Assembly (NCBI GenBank): GCA_905221605.1
Contig: CAJNDS010002494.1
Coordinates: forward strand, 247,501-311,500
DNA: 64,000 bases
Source: Symbiodinium natans
Taxonomy: Eukaryota; Sar; Dinophyceae; Suessiales; Symbiodiniaceae
Reading direction: 5' to 3'
This document shows positions 22,676 to 34,860 of the stretch, in pieces. Below the pieces are notes generated by a model. That model was not told where the DNA came from. It searched no databases and saw nothing but the letters and a program-made list of their open reading frames with translations. Position numbers and translations under genes: made by a program. The stretch's first letter is position 1. Each line of letters opens with the position of its first letter.

Positions 22676-24237
22676 GTTCGGAGACCTTCTGCCCAGCTTC
22701 AGCACCGATGAGCACCGCAAGAGTGAGATCGCCAACCTCATCGCAGCCTTCTGGAAGATGCTGCAGGACGTGGGCCCCCCGACCTCAGAAGGTTTAGGGG
22801 GTTTATGGGGTTCTGGGGTTTAGGGTTTAGGGTGGGGTCAAAAAAGGGTTCCTGTGTGTGTGTGTGTGTTTGGTCAGCCCTAGCGTGGCCCCTTTTTGGG
22901 ATACGGCCGTCTTCTTGCGCAGAAAGGGGCGAATGGAATCAGGAGAGCTGGCCATCTACACTACATTATTATATAACTCATACATTTGCGATCATACCTC
23001 TTTTGTTTTAATCATGTTCTTGTTTTATCACTATGGATCCATTGTTATGCATATTGCATCCTTCCGAGGTCGATCCGACCGACAACACCTGCTGGTGGGC
23101 CCCCTGGTGGCTTCGGGGCCACAGGGGGAGAAGAGGCAAACGGGCTGCAAACCCCCGTCACTTGGGATGTTCCCCCTTAGACTATACAGTCTTTCATAGG
23201 GATTATAGTAGGGGGTACGAGAATCCCTACTAAGGACTGTGGGTATAAGGGGGAACGTCCCAAACCGTCACACTGGACGGCGTCTCATGCTGAAAGCATG
23301 CTCGGTCTTTTCTCTGTCTCTTTTTGCACAGTAATATATCAGGGTCGGAATCATTACCACTAGTATTCTCTCAGGGTCCCTTCATAATTCTACTAGAATC
23401 ACCAAAACCCTCTTCTAACGATTCAGGCCCCTACATGTTTCGGTGACAGAGTTCGTTTCGGAAGCCCTGTTGTAGAAGAAGGATCTCGGCCCCAGATGCG
23501 GGACTCTAAGCCACAAACTCCAGGCCCACGGGCTGCACCGACTTCTTCAAGCTCTTTATGAGGCAGGGTTTAGGGTCTAGGGTTTACGGGTGTACGGGTT
23601 TAGGGGTTTAGGGGATAGACAGGGGTTTCGGGGTCTAGGGGTTTCCGAGGTATAGGGTCTTCCCCATCTCTCTTAGATGGAGCTGATGCGCAAATTGCGC
23701 ATGTTAGCACTCCGGGTATCACGGCGCTGGCATGCCCTTGAGCAGGCGTTTGCCGTCACCTCTGGCAGTGGAGCAGCTCTTCAAAATCCTGGACGAGTTT
23801 GAGGCTTCTGCGGCTGTTCTTGTTTGGATCTTTTCCATGCACATGCACATGACCCCGGTGCAGCCCCTTACAGGCCGGCACCCCTGCCTACAAGTTCGTG
23901 CAAAGCGACATTTGCAAGTCCAGCAATGGTCGGCATGCTGCTCGGCAACAGAAGCCTGTCTCAGAATCCAAGTTGGGCATGCTGCAGCCCGAGACTTTCA
24001 TGACCACGCAGTGCAGGATGACCTCATGCAGAGCGTGTTCAAGAAGTACTTGCTGAAGGAGGACGAGGCAGACGGCGTGAGCAGGGCGCGCACGCTTTTT
24101 TCAAACGCAGCTGTTCCATCCCTGACAGGGCCCAGTGAAGGCTGCCGAGATGTTCCAGGTCTTGCTTAAGGACGCCCGGTCCCGCGATATCATCCAAACC
24201 TCCTACGACATTCTCCTGGAGCACCTGGAAGGCACCC
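22676..24237 (+). CDS. Large gene, exons 22676-22766, 24017-24066 and 24141-about 24237
   Basis: FGDLLPSFSTDEHRKSEIAN and LIAAFWKMLQ join DDLMQSVFKKYLLKEDE (GA donor, 1250-bp intron), then AAEMFQVLLKDARSRDIIQT and SYDILLEHLEG (GC donor, 74-bp intron). All phases match. The helical pattern fits an alpha-solenoid (HEAT/ARM-like) region, but this is an impression. The frame meets TAG at about 24254 unless a donor is used before it. Confidence 0.7.
23162..23263. mobile_element. Family B TIR element, copy 3, with target-site duplication
   Basis: TTGGGATGTTCCCCCTTAGA and TATAAGGGGGAACGTCCCAA are inverted repeats, with internal CTTTCATAGGGATTATAGTA. CCGTCAC flanks both sides. The element lies inside the 1250-bp intron 22767-24016. 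Confidence 0.85.
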
Positions 24238-24513
24238 CCACCCAAGGGAGGTAGCCGTGGAAGCTTCAAGTCACTAAGTGCAACGGACGTGTCGTACAGA
24301 TCGATGTCTCAGAGATCCAGAGCTTGCTGTTGCTGTTGCCGTTTGCTGTCGCTGTTGTTCGAATCGTTGAGATCGTAGTGTTGCTGTTGCTGTTGTTCTA
24401 GTCGTTGAAAATCGTAGTAATATGAGTAATTACTCAATCGAATAGTAGCAGCAGCAGAATAAACATACCAATCGTACGAAAAGGAATCAATCACGACCAT
24501 AGTAACAAGAAAA

Positions 24514-25314
24514 GACCGAAGCCCCCGAGACCACTCCGAGCTGGGTCTTCTGCAGTCCGTGGTCCAGCGGATGGGAGACTCAGCTGCGGCTGGAGAAGGC
24601 TGAGCATGTTAGGGTTTAGGGTTTAGGGTTTAGGGTTTAGGGTTTAGGGTTTAGGGTTTAGGGTTTGCTATGGTAAGGGAATAGGGTGGTGTACGCAGGC
24701 AGTGCTGGAGGGCGTGGCTAGGCGGGCGGCCCAAAATCATCAAACTTTAAGCCCGAAACTGTTCCCCCCTTTTGTGGCATCCAAGGCGGCTTGGAGCGGC
24801 AAGCTCGCACGAAAGGAACCCGAGAGATCACCCCCGAGGCCGGACGATCGAGCATTTTCAGGGGCGCTTTTCAATCCCTTCAGCCCGAGTTCTTGTGTGA
24901 TCTGTATGTGCCAATCTGCCTCGAAGTCGTTTTGTCTGCGTCAGCGTTGTGCAATTGTGCAACTCCAAGCTCCTTGCATCTTCCCCAACCTGCTATTGAA
25001 GCTACACCGCTACACAATCCGAGCAGCCCCCAAGTCTTCAACCCCTCGATCCTTAGATAAGCCCTAAACCCTAAACCCTAAACCCTAAACCCTAAACCCT
25101 AAACCCTAAACCCTAAACCCTAAACCCTAAACCCTAAACCCTAAACCCTAAACCCTAAACCCTAAACCCTAAACCCTAAACCCTAAACCCTAAACCCTAA
25201 ACCCAAACTGTGAAGGCGACTCTGCCCGTCCCCACGGAGTGGCTGAAGCTGGTGGAGCTGAAGGAGACGGCGCTGCCGCACACGAAGTTCCTGCTGCTGG
25301 CCATGCCCTCAGCG
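24514..25314 (+). CDS. Large gene, exons about 24514-24585 and 25215-25314
   Basis: HSELGLLQSVVQRMGDSA joins ATLPVPTEWLKLVELKETAL and PHTKFLLLAMPSA in frame via a GC donor with GCG duplicated. The 629-bp intron holds a TTTAGGG tract at 24608-24666 and a CCCTAAA tract at 25062-25204, in opposite orientation. The left boundary is not closed. Confidence 0.6.
25062..25204. repeat. Perfect CCCTAAA array, about 20 units
   Basis: An uninterrupted CCCTAAA array of about 143 bases; the exon resumes 10 bases downstream at AG-GCGACTCTG. Its lack of variants suggests recent insertion or correction. Confidence 0.97.
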
Positions 25315-25507
25315 GTTGAAAGATGTCAGAGGACTGGCAAACCTTACCAGGGTTTAGGGTTTACCATGAGACGCAGACTTTCGAATTGTCGTTGCGAATA
25401 GGGCTTGGTAAATCGGTGACTCTGGGGATTCGCTTCGGGCTTTTAAGCCTTGGTGTGTCTGGGACCTTGCCCGCAACCGAGGTTTTGCACACCGGCATCG
25501 GCGAAGC

Positions 25508-27310
25508 AGATTTGCTGGGGTCTATGACGGTCAAGTATGGCAAGATCTTCTTCTGGGACAGTTTGGATCACATCCTCTCTGCTGCGCAGGGGAAGCTCAT
25601 CGAGAAGGCGCCAGGAGTGACACCCTAGTGACACTCCCACGAGTTGCAGCTCATGCATGTCCTAGTAGTAGAGAAGGTATCCCTTAACCTTTCTGGGTTA
25701 ATAGATTCCCCTCATAGTCCCAAAAAGGTTAACCTTTAAAACCCCCAGGGACTGGACAACTAAGTGCTGTTTCAGGCCACTCCCAAGCCAGATCTCTTGG
25801 TGCTCAAGGATGTGAATGTCCAGGTCATCGAGGAGAGTGGTTTGCTTCTCATCCAGCCTTAGCCTACTTTACACTTCAGCGAGCACATCCTGCCGTTGGT
25901 TAGTAGGGAATGGGGGAATGAGGTACCCTATATAATCCCTTAAATGGTATGTATATTGTGTATATATATATATATAGTACATAGGGCCCCATTCCCTGCT
26001 AACCAACAGTAAGTAAGTCTTGAGCTGACAGGACGCAGAGAAGAAACTTCCCGGCAAGTCTGGTCGCAAGTCTTCCAAGGGATCAACTGGAGTCGGGAGC
26101 GTGATCTTCGGAACAGACGGCCCCATGTCCCGAGTGGGTAGGCTAGCACTATATGCTTACTAATTGGGGTGTGCATTTTCTCCCGTTACTTGCACTATGC
26201 TCACTAATTCTGGGTTGTGCATTCTCTGAATCTGATCCAGTTACTTCATCAGAGGCAGCAAGTGGGGCACAGTTGTGGCAGACGACGGCCGCGTGTGGTC
26301 GCCTCAGCCAGATGACATGTTGGATTGCTCCCTGTTCCTTCCCCCAACCCCCCCAACATTCTTCACATACGTCAGGTGGAAGCTGGACAGCGGCCGTATT
26401 GCCAAGAAGGAGACTTGGCTTGGTAGCCCAGTGGTACCCTTTACCATTTTTTTTGGTTCTGGTCTCCCTTATAAAAGAAAAACCAACCCAAAAAAAGGGT
26501 GCCCTCATCATTAGAGGGTTGCCAAGGAGACAGAGGGCGACAAGTGGACCTGGGCCGGTGGTGCAACCACCAAAGGCGAGGAGGGTGCCTGCAAATATTT
26601 CGCCAGCGTCGCGGACATGAAGAAGAAGGCCAACGTCAAAGACCCGAGCGCCTCGGCTTCTTGAATGTTGCAGGAGTAGGCCACAGGTTTCGGGGCTTAG
26701 GGGTGCGAAGCCTCTTGGAAAAAAAGGGGTTTAGGGGTCGAGGGTTTAGGGTTTAGGGCTAGGGTTTAGGGCTAGGGTTTAGGGCTAGGGTTTAGGGCTA
26801 CATCTTGGGGCCATGCCTTGGTCTCGTAAGCCCAGGTGCGCGACTGGCAGGTGGGAGCGGGCGTTACATGCTTTTTTCAGTGGAGTTTTGGGGTTTTTGT
26901 GCGCTTTTTGGTCAGTTCTCTCAATTATGGGGTCCCTTCTTTGGGGTGCCCCAAATTATAGGGGCCGCCCTTGTGATGAGGAACCCAAAAGAGGTCAGAA
27001 TTGAGAGATGTGACCCAATGACTTCTTTGTTCTGACGGCTGCTGACGGCTTTCGCCTTGGCCGCTGGCCCACTCGGAAGCTGGTTCGGGGTACTTAGGGT
27101 TTAGGGCTTAGGGCTTAGGGTTTAGGGTTTGGGGTCCTTATGATACAGGATTTTTTCCATGTCAAGGTCTGTATTCAGGGTCCCCTTTTTTTCGCAAACC
27201 TTCAAATGTCTGCAGAGCTCCACAAATTCCGCGTTCGCAGGCAGTATTGTGAGGGTACGCGTCGACGGGGCGCCAACATTTGTGGCTGGAACGGGCCGGA
27301 AACTGGGAGA
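25508..27310 (+). CDS. Large gene, exons from about 25508 to 27310
   Basis: Exons about 25508-25607, 25776-25832, 26032-26137, 26255-26409 (a small intron near 26315-26376 is possible), 26527-26647 and 27241-about 27310 join in frame. Peptides: VKYGKIFFWDSLDHILSAAQ, ATPKPDLLVLKDVNVQVIE, DAEKKLPGKSGRKSSKGSTG, GSKWGTVVADDGRVWSPQPD, WKLDSGRIAKKETEGDKWTW, ASVADMKKKANVKDPSSIVR, VDGAPTFVAGTGRKLGD. Donors are GC, GA, GT, GA and GC. If the last join is wrong, the gene ends at TGA 26662-26664. The GTVVADDGRVW and KWTW stretches look like beta-rich, possibly RNA- or ligand-binding modules, but no family was named. Confidence 0.65.
25892..26012. mobile_element. Family E TIR element, copy 1
   Basis: GTTGGTTAGTAGGGAATGGGG at the left and CATTCCCTGCTAACCAACAG at the right are inverted repeats around CCCTATATAATCCCTT and a TA run. 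It lies within intron 25833-26031 and is shared with 50181-50311. Confidence 0.8.
26410..26526 (+). mobile_element. Family D introner, copy 2 (GA-AG intron)
   Basis: CTTGGTAGCCCAGTGG at the left and GGGTTGCCAAG at the right, with GAGAC on both sides. A GA donor at the duplication restores RIAKKETEGDKW. This is the clearest case in which target duplication gives the donor and the element end gives CCAAG as acceptor. Confidence 0.85.
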
Positions 27311-27426
27311 TCCCAGAGGAAGGGTCGAGGAATCCTGCCCTTCATGGGGCTTAGGGTTTAGGGTTTAGGGTTTAGGGTTTCCCCTGATGCCCAGACGAAT
27401 TCCCGCCCATGTGCTCCTTGGTGCAG

Positions 27427-29352
27427 GTTACTCCGACTTGCTCACCTTGGCTGGCAAGGCTGGTGAGCCATACTCTGGGACAACAAAAGCAGACACATCC
27501 CCCCCCAAGCATTCAGCGCCATGCCCAGCGGGTTTACACGCAACAGGAGCGCGACGCCGGCAAAGCCTTCGATGACTTGCTGCCCTTCCTGCTCTCCCGG
27601 TTCAATGCCGAGCAAGAGCAGGGCAGATCTCACATTCTCAACGAGGTGCTGGTCAACAAGAAGTTTCCGGATGACTTGTGGGAGGACCCTCCTGAGACCT
27701 CATGTCAAGAATGATCCCGTGCCTTCCCGAACTTCCGACTCGGTCAGGATTCCAGGTTTTAGGGTTTTAAGGGCTTAAAGGGCTTGAAAGGGTTTTGTTT
27801 TCAAGGGTTTTTTGAAGGGTTTTTAAGGGGTGTCGAATGAAGCCCTAAACCCTAAACCCTCAGATCAGATTTTACAGAGTCGCACCAACCTTCAACCCTG
27901 CCTGCGGTTCGGCCAGCTATGCGGGAGCGAAAAAAAACCCTAAACACTAAACCCTAAACCCTAAACCCTAAACCCTAAACCCTATGCAAACTCCATTGGG
28001 CCAGGAGAGACTCGAACACTTGCGGAGCTTCTGGAAGGTCAGCAGCAAAGCACGCGAGAATGCGAGCTACCAGTGCAGCTGGAAGCCTGGATCTATAGGG
28101 TTTAGGGTTTAGGGTTTCGGGTTTAGGGTTTAGGGTTTAGGGTTTAGGGTTTCGGGTTTCGGGTTTAGGGTTTAGGGTTTAGGGTTTAGGGTTTAGGCCA
28201 GCATCCCCGAAGGCCCTAAGGCTTCTATTTGCTTAAGAACCTCCCGGAAAATGAACAATCCCTATGTTGCCCTTATAAGGAACTTATTCTTTTGGGGGTT
28301 CTTAAGCAAATAGTCGGAAGTCTGATAAGGGAGTACATGAACAATTTCAAACAGCACATTTTAGGCTCCATAGACCTGAAGTTTCAGAGGGGGGCCACAG
28401 TACCTCTAGCCACGGAAAAATCCTGAGAACTCAGATGCCGAAGAAGGCACGAAGCTCTTTCCTTGCGAAGCCCAGGAACAAGTGCGGGCGGCACCTTGTT
28501 CAGAAAGCATTGGAGAATTGGGGCAAGCCAGCCCCCTGGAGCGCATTAGACCAGGTGGGTGGGTAGTGGCCTCACTACAGATGTGGGGTTCACTGCAGGG
28601 ACGCTTGGATCCTTAAGGGTAGTAGGTTCATTCTGAATTGCAGCAGGGGGAGTCCCAGATGGTTAACTTTTCAAGGGAACAACTATGTGTTTAAAGATTC
28701 GATAGCCCAGGAACATGTTCCGGTCGGTTGACCCCCTCAACACTTCAACTTCACAAGTCGACATGCGAAACCAGGCAGCCGAATCTATGCGCTCCCGCCC
28801 CCCCCCCCCCCCCCCCCCCCGGCGCTCCACGAAGGCGGTCCGAACATAATTTCGCAGCTTGCGGGGCCATGCATGAACATGCTTCCTGGAACCCTTTTCA
28901 GATAACAGCTGGTTCCCTTGAATGATTCTCAACCCTTTTTCAGGTCAAGAAGGGTCACCCTGCCCTATCCCCGAGCCATCTGCAATCCTTCTCAGGTCAA
29001 GGAGGGTGAAGCTGCACCAGAGTATCCGACTGAAGCCTGCCTTTTCGGCTTGGAGGTGACTGCTGTGACCTGGCTTCACAAAGCAGAGGATTGGGTTTGG
29101 TCTGAATCGGGACCCCAGTGCCTGCTGCACGGGTCCTTTCAATCCTGGTGTAAGTTTGATATTGACTGCTGAAGACATTGGACATTGTGTGCCTTGGGCT
29201 TGCGGGCCGTGACCTTATGTATCCCTTCATAGCTCGAAGCCTATCCTGTCTTCCTCTGGGAAAACTGAGCCACTACCCCTAAACCCTAAACCCTGAACCT
29301 CAGGACATCAACCTCCCAGAGCTCCTGGTGACCATCGGCATGCTTCAGCTGG
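27427..29352 (+). CDS. Large gene, six linked exons
   Basis: Exons 27427-27464, 27547-27684, 28005-28061, 28197-28220, 28447-28548 and 29304-29352 join in frame. Peptides: YSDLLTLAGKAGERDAGKAF, DDLLPFLLSRFNAEQEQGRS, HILNEVLVNKKFPDDLWEER, LEHLRSFWKVSSKARENASI, PEGPKARSSFLAKPRNKCGR, HLVQKALENWGK, DINLPELLVTIGMLQLG. Donors are GA, GA, GC, GC and GA. Helices dominate. One exon is only 24 bases long, so the join around 28197-28220 is less certain than the rest. Confidence 0.65.
28096..28196. repeat. TTTAGGG tract ending at an exon boundary
   Basis: About 14 units with TTTCGGG variants; the last TTTAG is itself the acceptor of intron 28062-28196. Confidence 0.9.
28227..28311. mobile_element. Family F TIR element, copy 1
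   Basis: ATTTGCTTAAGAAC and GTTCTTAAGCAAAT are perfect inverted repeats; the centre has CCCTTATAAGGAACTTATTC. It lies in intron 28221-28446 and matches the element at 34861-34985. Confidence 0.85.
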
Positions 29353-30739
29353 GCTTAGGGGGGATTTCGGGCCCCGGGGTTCAGGGTTTAGGTTTTTGAG
29401 AGGCTCCTCACTAGAGTTCTCCGAAACTGCCCCCAAACATCCCCAGACAAGGTTTGGGGCTTAGGGTATGCAGGGTTTAGGGTTTAGGGTATGTAGGGTT
29501 TAGGGTATATGTCCTGTTGTGGGCAACTTTTGCGTTACTTCTGGCCGGACGAGAGGAGGACGTAGGAGCGGATCTCTGTAGGCTCAAGATATCCGGAAGA
29601 GTTCCGGATATGCAGGCAGAGGTCCTCCAGCAAGATCTGCTACTCTGTCCCTAAACAATCAGCCTTCAAACCCTAAACCCTAAACCCTGTGCACTAGTGT
29701 GAGAGTCCGAAACCCTAAACCCTAAACCCTAAACCCTGTGCAGGAGGGGAAAAAAAGCCCTAAACCCCCTCCCAAGCCCAGGAAGTCTCATTCCAAGATC
29801 GAGACGCTGAAGGCCTGGGGCTGGGCTCTTGCAGGGATGTTGGCATGGGGTATGATCGGGTTTGGGTTTAGGGTTGAGGGTTTAGGGTTTAGGGTACTGC
29901 CTTCAGGAGTCAAAAGGGTCTCTCAAGGGTAGAAGTGTGTGAGGCGGAGGGTATGACAACTTGTGCGAGGCACGCCAACTAAAACCCGCAGCCTAAGGTC
30001 CTAGACCCAGCCCCTCCCTTCAAGCCCCAGAGACACACCCCCCCCCCCCCCAAAAAAAAAAAAAAGACCTACAGACTTCTGTATTTGATCCCCGTATTGT
30101 TACCTTGCAGTGTGGCTGGTCTGCTGGGCGGGCGGCACAAAAATAAACCTACAGAACTTCAACCCCTAAACCCTAAACCGCCACACACCCTGAGCCCTGA
30201 ACCCTAAACCCTAAACCCTAAACCCGAACCTGCCTTCTTAAGCTGAGGACCTGGAAGCTGCCACACGCTGGGTCTTGGAAACGGCGGTGCCGCTTCAGGG
30301 GGAATCCACCTCCCCTCTGCAGGACGCGCCCCCCCCCCCCCCCCCCTAGAACAGGGGTTTAGGGGTTAGGGTTTGTTGGTTTAGGGTTTAGTTTAGGCAC
30401 TATAATTCTGATTGTTCATTATGTGGTGCTCTTTGCTTTATGTGCCATTATTGTTACAATGTATGTGTTGGTATTGTCACGCATTAATGTTACAACCTTT
30501 GTCGGTTTAGGGGCGGTGCAGTCCTTGCAAGAGTCTCTTCAGATGTGCTGGCGCCTCCTCGAGTTCCATGATGCAAGAAGGAGCCATAAGGAATGGTGCG
30601 GGTGTTGGAGAGTAGCAGGGCGCCAGATGGATGCCCTTGCAGTACCTATGACCTATGCTCCTGATGAAACGCTTACCGTAAGCCCTAAACTCACTGAACT
30701 CCCTGAACCCTCGAACTCCCTGAACCCGAAACACTGCAG
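29353..30739. other. Gap with repeats and one weak exon candidate
   Basis: Telomere-type tracts occur at about 29465-29510, 29665-29735, 29862-29905 and 30165-30225. A short candidate exon at 29782-29816 reads KSHSKIETLKAW. C and A homopolymer runs lie at 30037-30066 and a C run at 30328-30346. No other coding sequence was supported. Confidence 0.5.
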
Positions 30740-31092
30740 GACTTCTGGGAGGCTTTGAAAACCATGAGCACCATCAAGCCACCTTGTTGCAAGCCGGGGC
30801 AATTTTCTGAGCGCCAACCCTAAACCCTAAACCCTAAACACACGCGCCCAGGTTCTGCGGAGAAGATCCCGATGCCATCACATCTTGGAATGTCTCCCCA
30901 AACAAGAACCACCTGAAGGCGGGGGGGAAGATGCCCTCTGCCTGCTGCACGTCTCTTGGGTCGTTCCAGAGCATTCACCCTCAACCCTCAACCCTAAACC
31001 CTAAACCCTAAACCCCCTTTCTTCCTCTTTTTTCCTCGGAGGTGCACAAGGAGAAGTCAAGCAGCTCGGCCGAGCTCGGCACCAAGGAAGCA
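30740..31092 (+). CDS. Large gene, candidate exons 30740-30790, 30852-30935 and 31041-31092
   Basis: DFWEALKTMSTIK follows AG-G. The next exon reads FCGEDPDAITSWNVSPNKNH or, one base over, SAEKIPMPSHLGMS. The third reads VHKEKSSSSAELGTKEAG. Boundaries are not closed. Confidence 0.4.
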
Positions 31093-31185
31093 GGCCGGCG
31101 GGGCTGGCAAGTACTCCAAGAAACTAGGGTTTAGGGTTTAAGGTTTAGGGTTTAGGGTTTAGGAGTACTCCAAGACCATTGAAAT

Positions 31186-31235
31186 TTGGGATGTTCCCCC
31201 TTTATACTGACAGTCCTGAATAGGGATTGTACTTA
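31186..31235. mobile_element. Family B element, left-end fragment
   Basis: TTTGGGATGTTCCCCCTTTA and CAGTCCTGAATAGGGATTGTA match the left half of family B; no right end follows. Confidence 0.6.
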
Positions 31236-31549
31236 GTTTATCAAACAAACCGAAGGTGTTAAGCACAAAAAAGGCTGCATGGGAACTACATAGAAAAACC
31301 CTATAACGCCCTCAGCTTACCAAGTTAAAAGTCACACTCCAGGTAGGCCCTTGGGAGATCTTCTTTTTGCCCTTATTGAGGTTCAAAGGGATCATTAAGA
31401 AATGTTAGGGTTTAGGGTTTAGGGTTTAGGGTTTTTAAGGGCCATCCTTGGAGTTTCTGCTTCCGTGGCCCGGGGGAATTTGGAGAGAGAACGAAGGACA
31501 GCTGTTTAGGGTTTCGGGTTTAGGGTTTAGGGTTTAGGGGTAGATTGGG

Positions 31550-32590
31550 ACAACCGATGCGCCAGAGAATCGATCTGTTCAGGGGCTGGTTTATTTAATT
31601 GTGTAATGTGGAGCTTCGCCATGTAATTTGGGGCTAGCCAGACTCATTGCAATAAGACAGCAAATGACTTGCTATTTAAGCAATGATCTCACGTAGTTTG
31701 TGACCAGAACCCGAAGGATTATACTCTTACGAATTAGATCCCAGTTCCTCAAGCTCGAATAACACCTGAGTTGGGCTTATTGGAAGTCAATTGCAATTCG
31801 TGCGCACAAATTCTGCTCTGTAAAAGTCACTCCCAAGTCTTCCATGAATTTGGAGGGTGAATACATGCAAAAACATGCCCCTGCATTGGCAAACCCATGT
31901 GTTTCCAAAAAATCCATGTTTGCTGGAACTCGGCACTGAAATAGCTCTGAAGCCGAAAAGGCGGTAACAAAAACCCTGGAAAAAAACATTGGTAACAACC
32001 CATCTTTGCCTTGAATCCAGCCCCTCGGGCACATAGTTCCGGAAAGCATGGAGATTTCGGAAAACCCTGGGAGAACCCATGTTTTCCATGAACTTGGCAG
32101 CGGACAGAGGCGTAAATCTCCCAGGACGATTTGAAACTCCACGCTGGAGGCAACCTACCTAGAACCATACATTCATATGTCGAGTTTTGTGGAAATTGGG
32201 CACCTGTCCCCCCTTTCCCAGTAAAGCAACAAAAGAGCCATGCATGACCAAAATTAGAGGATACTGACAGGGCGCAGTCGAGTCGAATTGTCGCGGTTCG
32301 TCCGGCACAATGGCCTGGCCAAAGCAGTGACACAACGTGGGGCACGATCGTTCCAGTCTTTTTTCTCTGCAATTGCCATTTTCGCACCATGTCCATCGGT
32401 ATCCTTTCCAGCCTCACCACTTGTAATTTCCTTATACAGTAATCTCCAGAAGATTGGAACATCCTTATCCTCATGCCCCAAAAGGTATACTAAGGGGAAT
32501 CCCAGCTCTAATCATCCTTAAACCATGTTCAGCTTTCTGGAGTTTACTGTACAACCATGGGAACCTTGAATAATTTCCCAACAAACCTTC
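31550..32590. other. AT-richer gap without supported exons
   Basis: About 1 kb lacks the short GC-rich exon blocks seen elsewhere. CCATGAATTTGG/CCATGAACTTGG and related motifs recur around 31840 and 32083. A minus-strand frame at 31827-32474 is open but not protein-like. Confidence 0.45.
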
Positions 32591-32647
32591 GACCCTAAAC
32601 CCTATAAACCCTAAATCCTGAATATGTTTCTGTAAATGTAGTTCAAT

Positions 32648-32730
32648 CTAAACCCTAAACCCTAAACCCTAAACCCTACCCTAAACCCTAAACCCTAAAC
32701 CCTAAACCCTAAACCCTAAACCCTAAACCC
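32648..32730. repeat. CCCTAAA tract
   Basis: About 12 units, 22 bases upstream of the exon at 32754. A duplicated AACTTCATCC lies between tract and exon. Confidence 0.95.
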
Positions 32731-32753
32731 AACTTCATCCGAACTTCATCCAG

Positions 32754-32839
32754 GCACGGTGGTGCGCGGGATCCAGCGCGGCAATTGGCTGGAGCTGGTG
32801 GACAGCCAGGGCTTTATGCTGATCATCTCCGCAGCCTGG
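32754..32839 (+). CDS. Large gene, exon
   Basis: TVVRGIQRGNWLELVDSQGF then MLIISAAW follows an AG-G acceptor. The V-RGIQRGNWLEL-D--GFML pattern resembles short beta repeats seen in many predicted dinoflagellate proteins (memory, not searched). It ends at a TTTAGG-rich stretch that runs to about 33060. Confidence 0.6.
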
Positions 32840-33979
32840 TGTGTTTAGGTCTGTAGTTTTAGGGTTTCAGGCTTTAGGCATTAGGGTGTAGGGCTTATTT
32901 TGGGTGTTTAGGGTTTAGGGTTTTAGGCTGTAGGGTTTACGGTTTAGGATTCTAGGCTTTGAGGGTTTAGGGTTTAGGGTTTATAGGGTGTGAGACCTGG
33001 TTGCAAAAGGGTTTAGGGCTTGGCTTTCGGGGTCATGCTATACATGTTTTCGGGTTTAAGGTTTACCAAAATAGACTAAAGCCTTTCTCGGAGCAATAGA
33101 TAACAAGCTCGACGGCAGTGCCAGGCAGTCACCTGAGGGGACATATGTTCCAGGGCTGCTTTCAACAAGAGAGCGACGATCTGTACTTGCAACAAGTAGG
33201 AGCAAGTCATGTATAGGCATGTTATCCATGCCCACCCGAAATCGACCCTCGAAGTTGAGTGATATGGGCGCTGGCCTGAAAGCAGTTGGAGAGCTTTGGA
33301 GACTGGCCTTTTCTGTTCCGCAGACTTCCAAGCCAAGCGAGGAAGGGCTGCCAGGTCAACACTGCGTGCATCGCTGTAGAAGCCAGCTAAGCCGAGGAAT
33401 CAATTTAAGCCAGAAGTGCCAGGGACTTGCGTGAAGACGTAGAACTAGTGACAGGCTGTTCAGGTCGGAAGGCTTGAGGCGTTGCAAGGTGGTGTGGAAG
33501 GGACCCTAAACCCTAAACCCTTGCGGCAACTAAGGAGAAGACAGGCCTGCCGGTCATGCAGCAAGACTCGGGCAACACTGGGGAGAAGGGCCTCTGGGAA
33601 ACGTGCCATGGCGGAATTCTGAAATCTGTTTCGGCATCTTAATATTAAGTATCATCACTATTACTTTTACTAGTAAGATTATGATGATGATGATTATTAT
33701 TCGAAATAGTAGTATTAGTCTTTGTTCTTAGTTCTTTGATTATGAAGTAGGCCTGGGCATGCGAGCACCGCTGCAAGGGCAGTACCATATGGCCGCGCCA
33801 AAGCAATCGTGCCAACGCCAAGGTACCCCTTCATCGGCGAGTGGTGGAAGAAGCTCCTTTGCCAACTGAAAGGTGGTCCATTGTAGCCACATGACGGGTT
33901 TAGGCTTTGGGGTTTAGGGTCCAGCCCCCCCCCCCCCCACCCCCGCCCCCCCCCATGACTAGAAATCTCAATGGCGTCG

Positions 33980-34310
33980 ACTACACTTGATGTTCGATGG
34001 GCAGTGGTTTCTGGACCGCCTTTGGCCTGTTGGCATATTCGACATAGCCGTGTAAGCAATTCAAAACTGACCGAGGCTCCTTGCTCAAGGCGTGAAGCAG
34101 AAGGGCATCGATTTTGTGTTTGTTGGCATTCTGAACCTCCTTGCTGAGCGCCAGCAGTGACCAGATTGCATTTGGTGGCATCCCCCTGTGCGTAGGGCTT
34201 CGGCCCGACGTAGGACACTTCTCTTTTGCCGACCCGAGTCGTTTCATCACCGGGGACCGGAAGCTTTCAAAGCGCTGGTGGGCACCCCTCGACTGCAGCG
34301 AGTACAAGGC
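33980..34310 (-). CDS. Minus-strand coding-like island, unknown product
   Basis: The reverse frame reads MPPNAIWSLLALSKEVQNAN, KHKIDALLLHALSKEPRSVL and NCLHGYVEYANRPKAVQKPL. Its composition is protein-like, and the other minus frame is much less so. It lies in a gap between + strand exons at 32754 and 34422. It may be an antisense gene, an insertion from elsewhere, or chance. Confidence 0.35.
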
Positions 34311-34421
34311 ACCAGCCTCTGTTTCTCGCGTGTCGACATGGCGTAGCAGGGCGCGTGAGTCTGAAGCGGGTCGGAGGGGAAGGGACAGATGGGCTCGAAG
34401 AAGCCTTTGCTTGCTCTTCAG

Positions 34422-34860
34422 GATGCTGTCAGCAACATCCTGAAGAGCATCGAGTCAGGGATCATCCCTGCCAAGGAGGGGTCGGAGATGATTTGCAGGC
34501 CAGACTTGGTTGCTTCCAGGCTTCCGCAAACACACCTCCCCCAGCCCCTACCTAGAAACATCGCTGGCCGAAACTGATCTTCTGGCAGGCGAATCGCGGC
34601 ACTGAAGGACATCTCCGTCATGACCGACAAGGAATGGAAGGTTCTGGGCACGGCCCGCCGCGAGCGCTGGGAAGACAAGACCGAGAGGCCTAAACCCTAA
34701 ACCCTGAACCCCAAACCCTAAACCCTAAACCCCAAACCCCAAACCCTAAACCCCAAACCCTGAGGCTGAAGAGCGTGGGAAGGCCCCTCGGCGAGCTTAG
34801 CTTCCGCCGGCTTCCAGGAAGCGAATGGGTCTCGAGCGCCGCCTGCTTGCATTCTACCAG
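34422..34860 (+). CDS. Large gene, exons 34422-34498, 34589-34687 and 34765-34860
   Basis: DAVSNILKSIESGIIPAKEG and SEMIC join RRIAALKDISVMTDKEWKVL and GTARRERWEDKTE (GC donor), then RLKSVGRPLGELSFRRLPGS (GC donor). The second intron, 34688-34764, is 77 bp and consists of CCCTAAA/CCCCAAA repeat from end to end. The third exon abuts the family F element at 34861. Confidence 0.65.

Noticed and set aside
31827-32474. 215-codon minus-strand ORF
   Set aside because: The composition is dominated by recurrent CATG/GGAAAACCC-like motifs, with no domain or splice pattern; the other strand and frames are equally uninformative.
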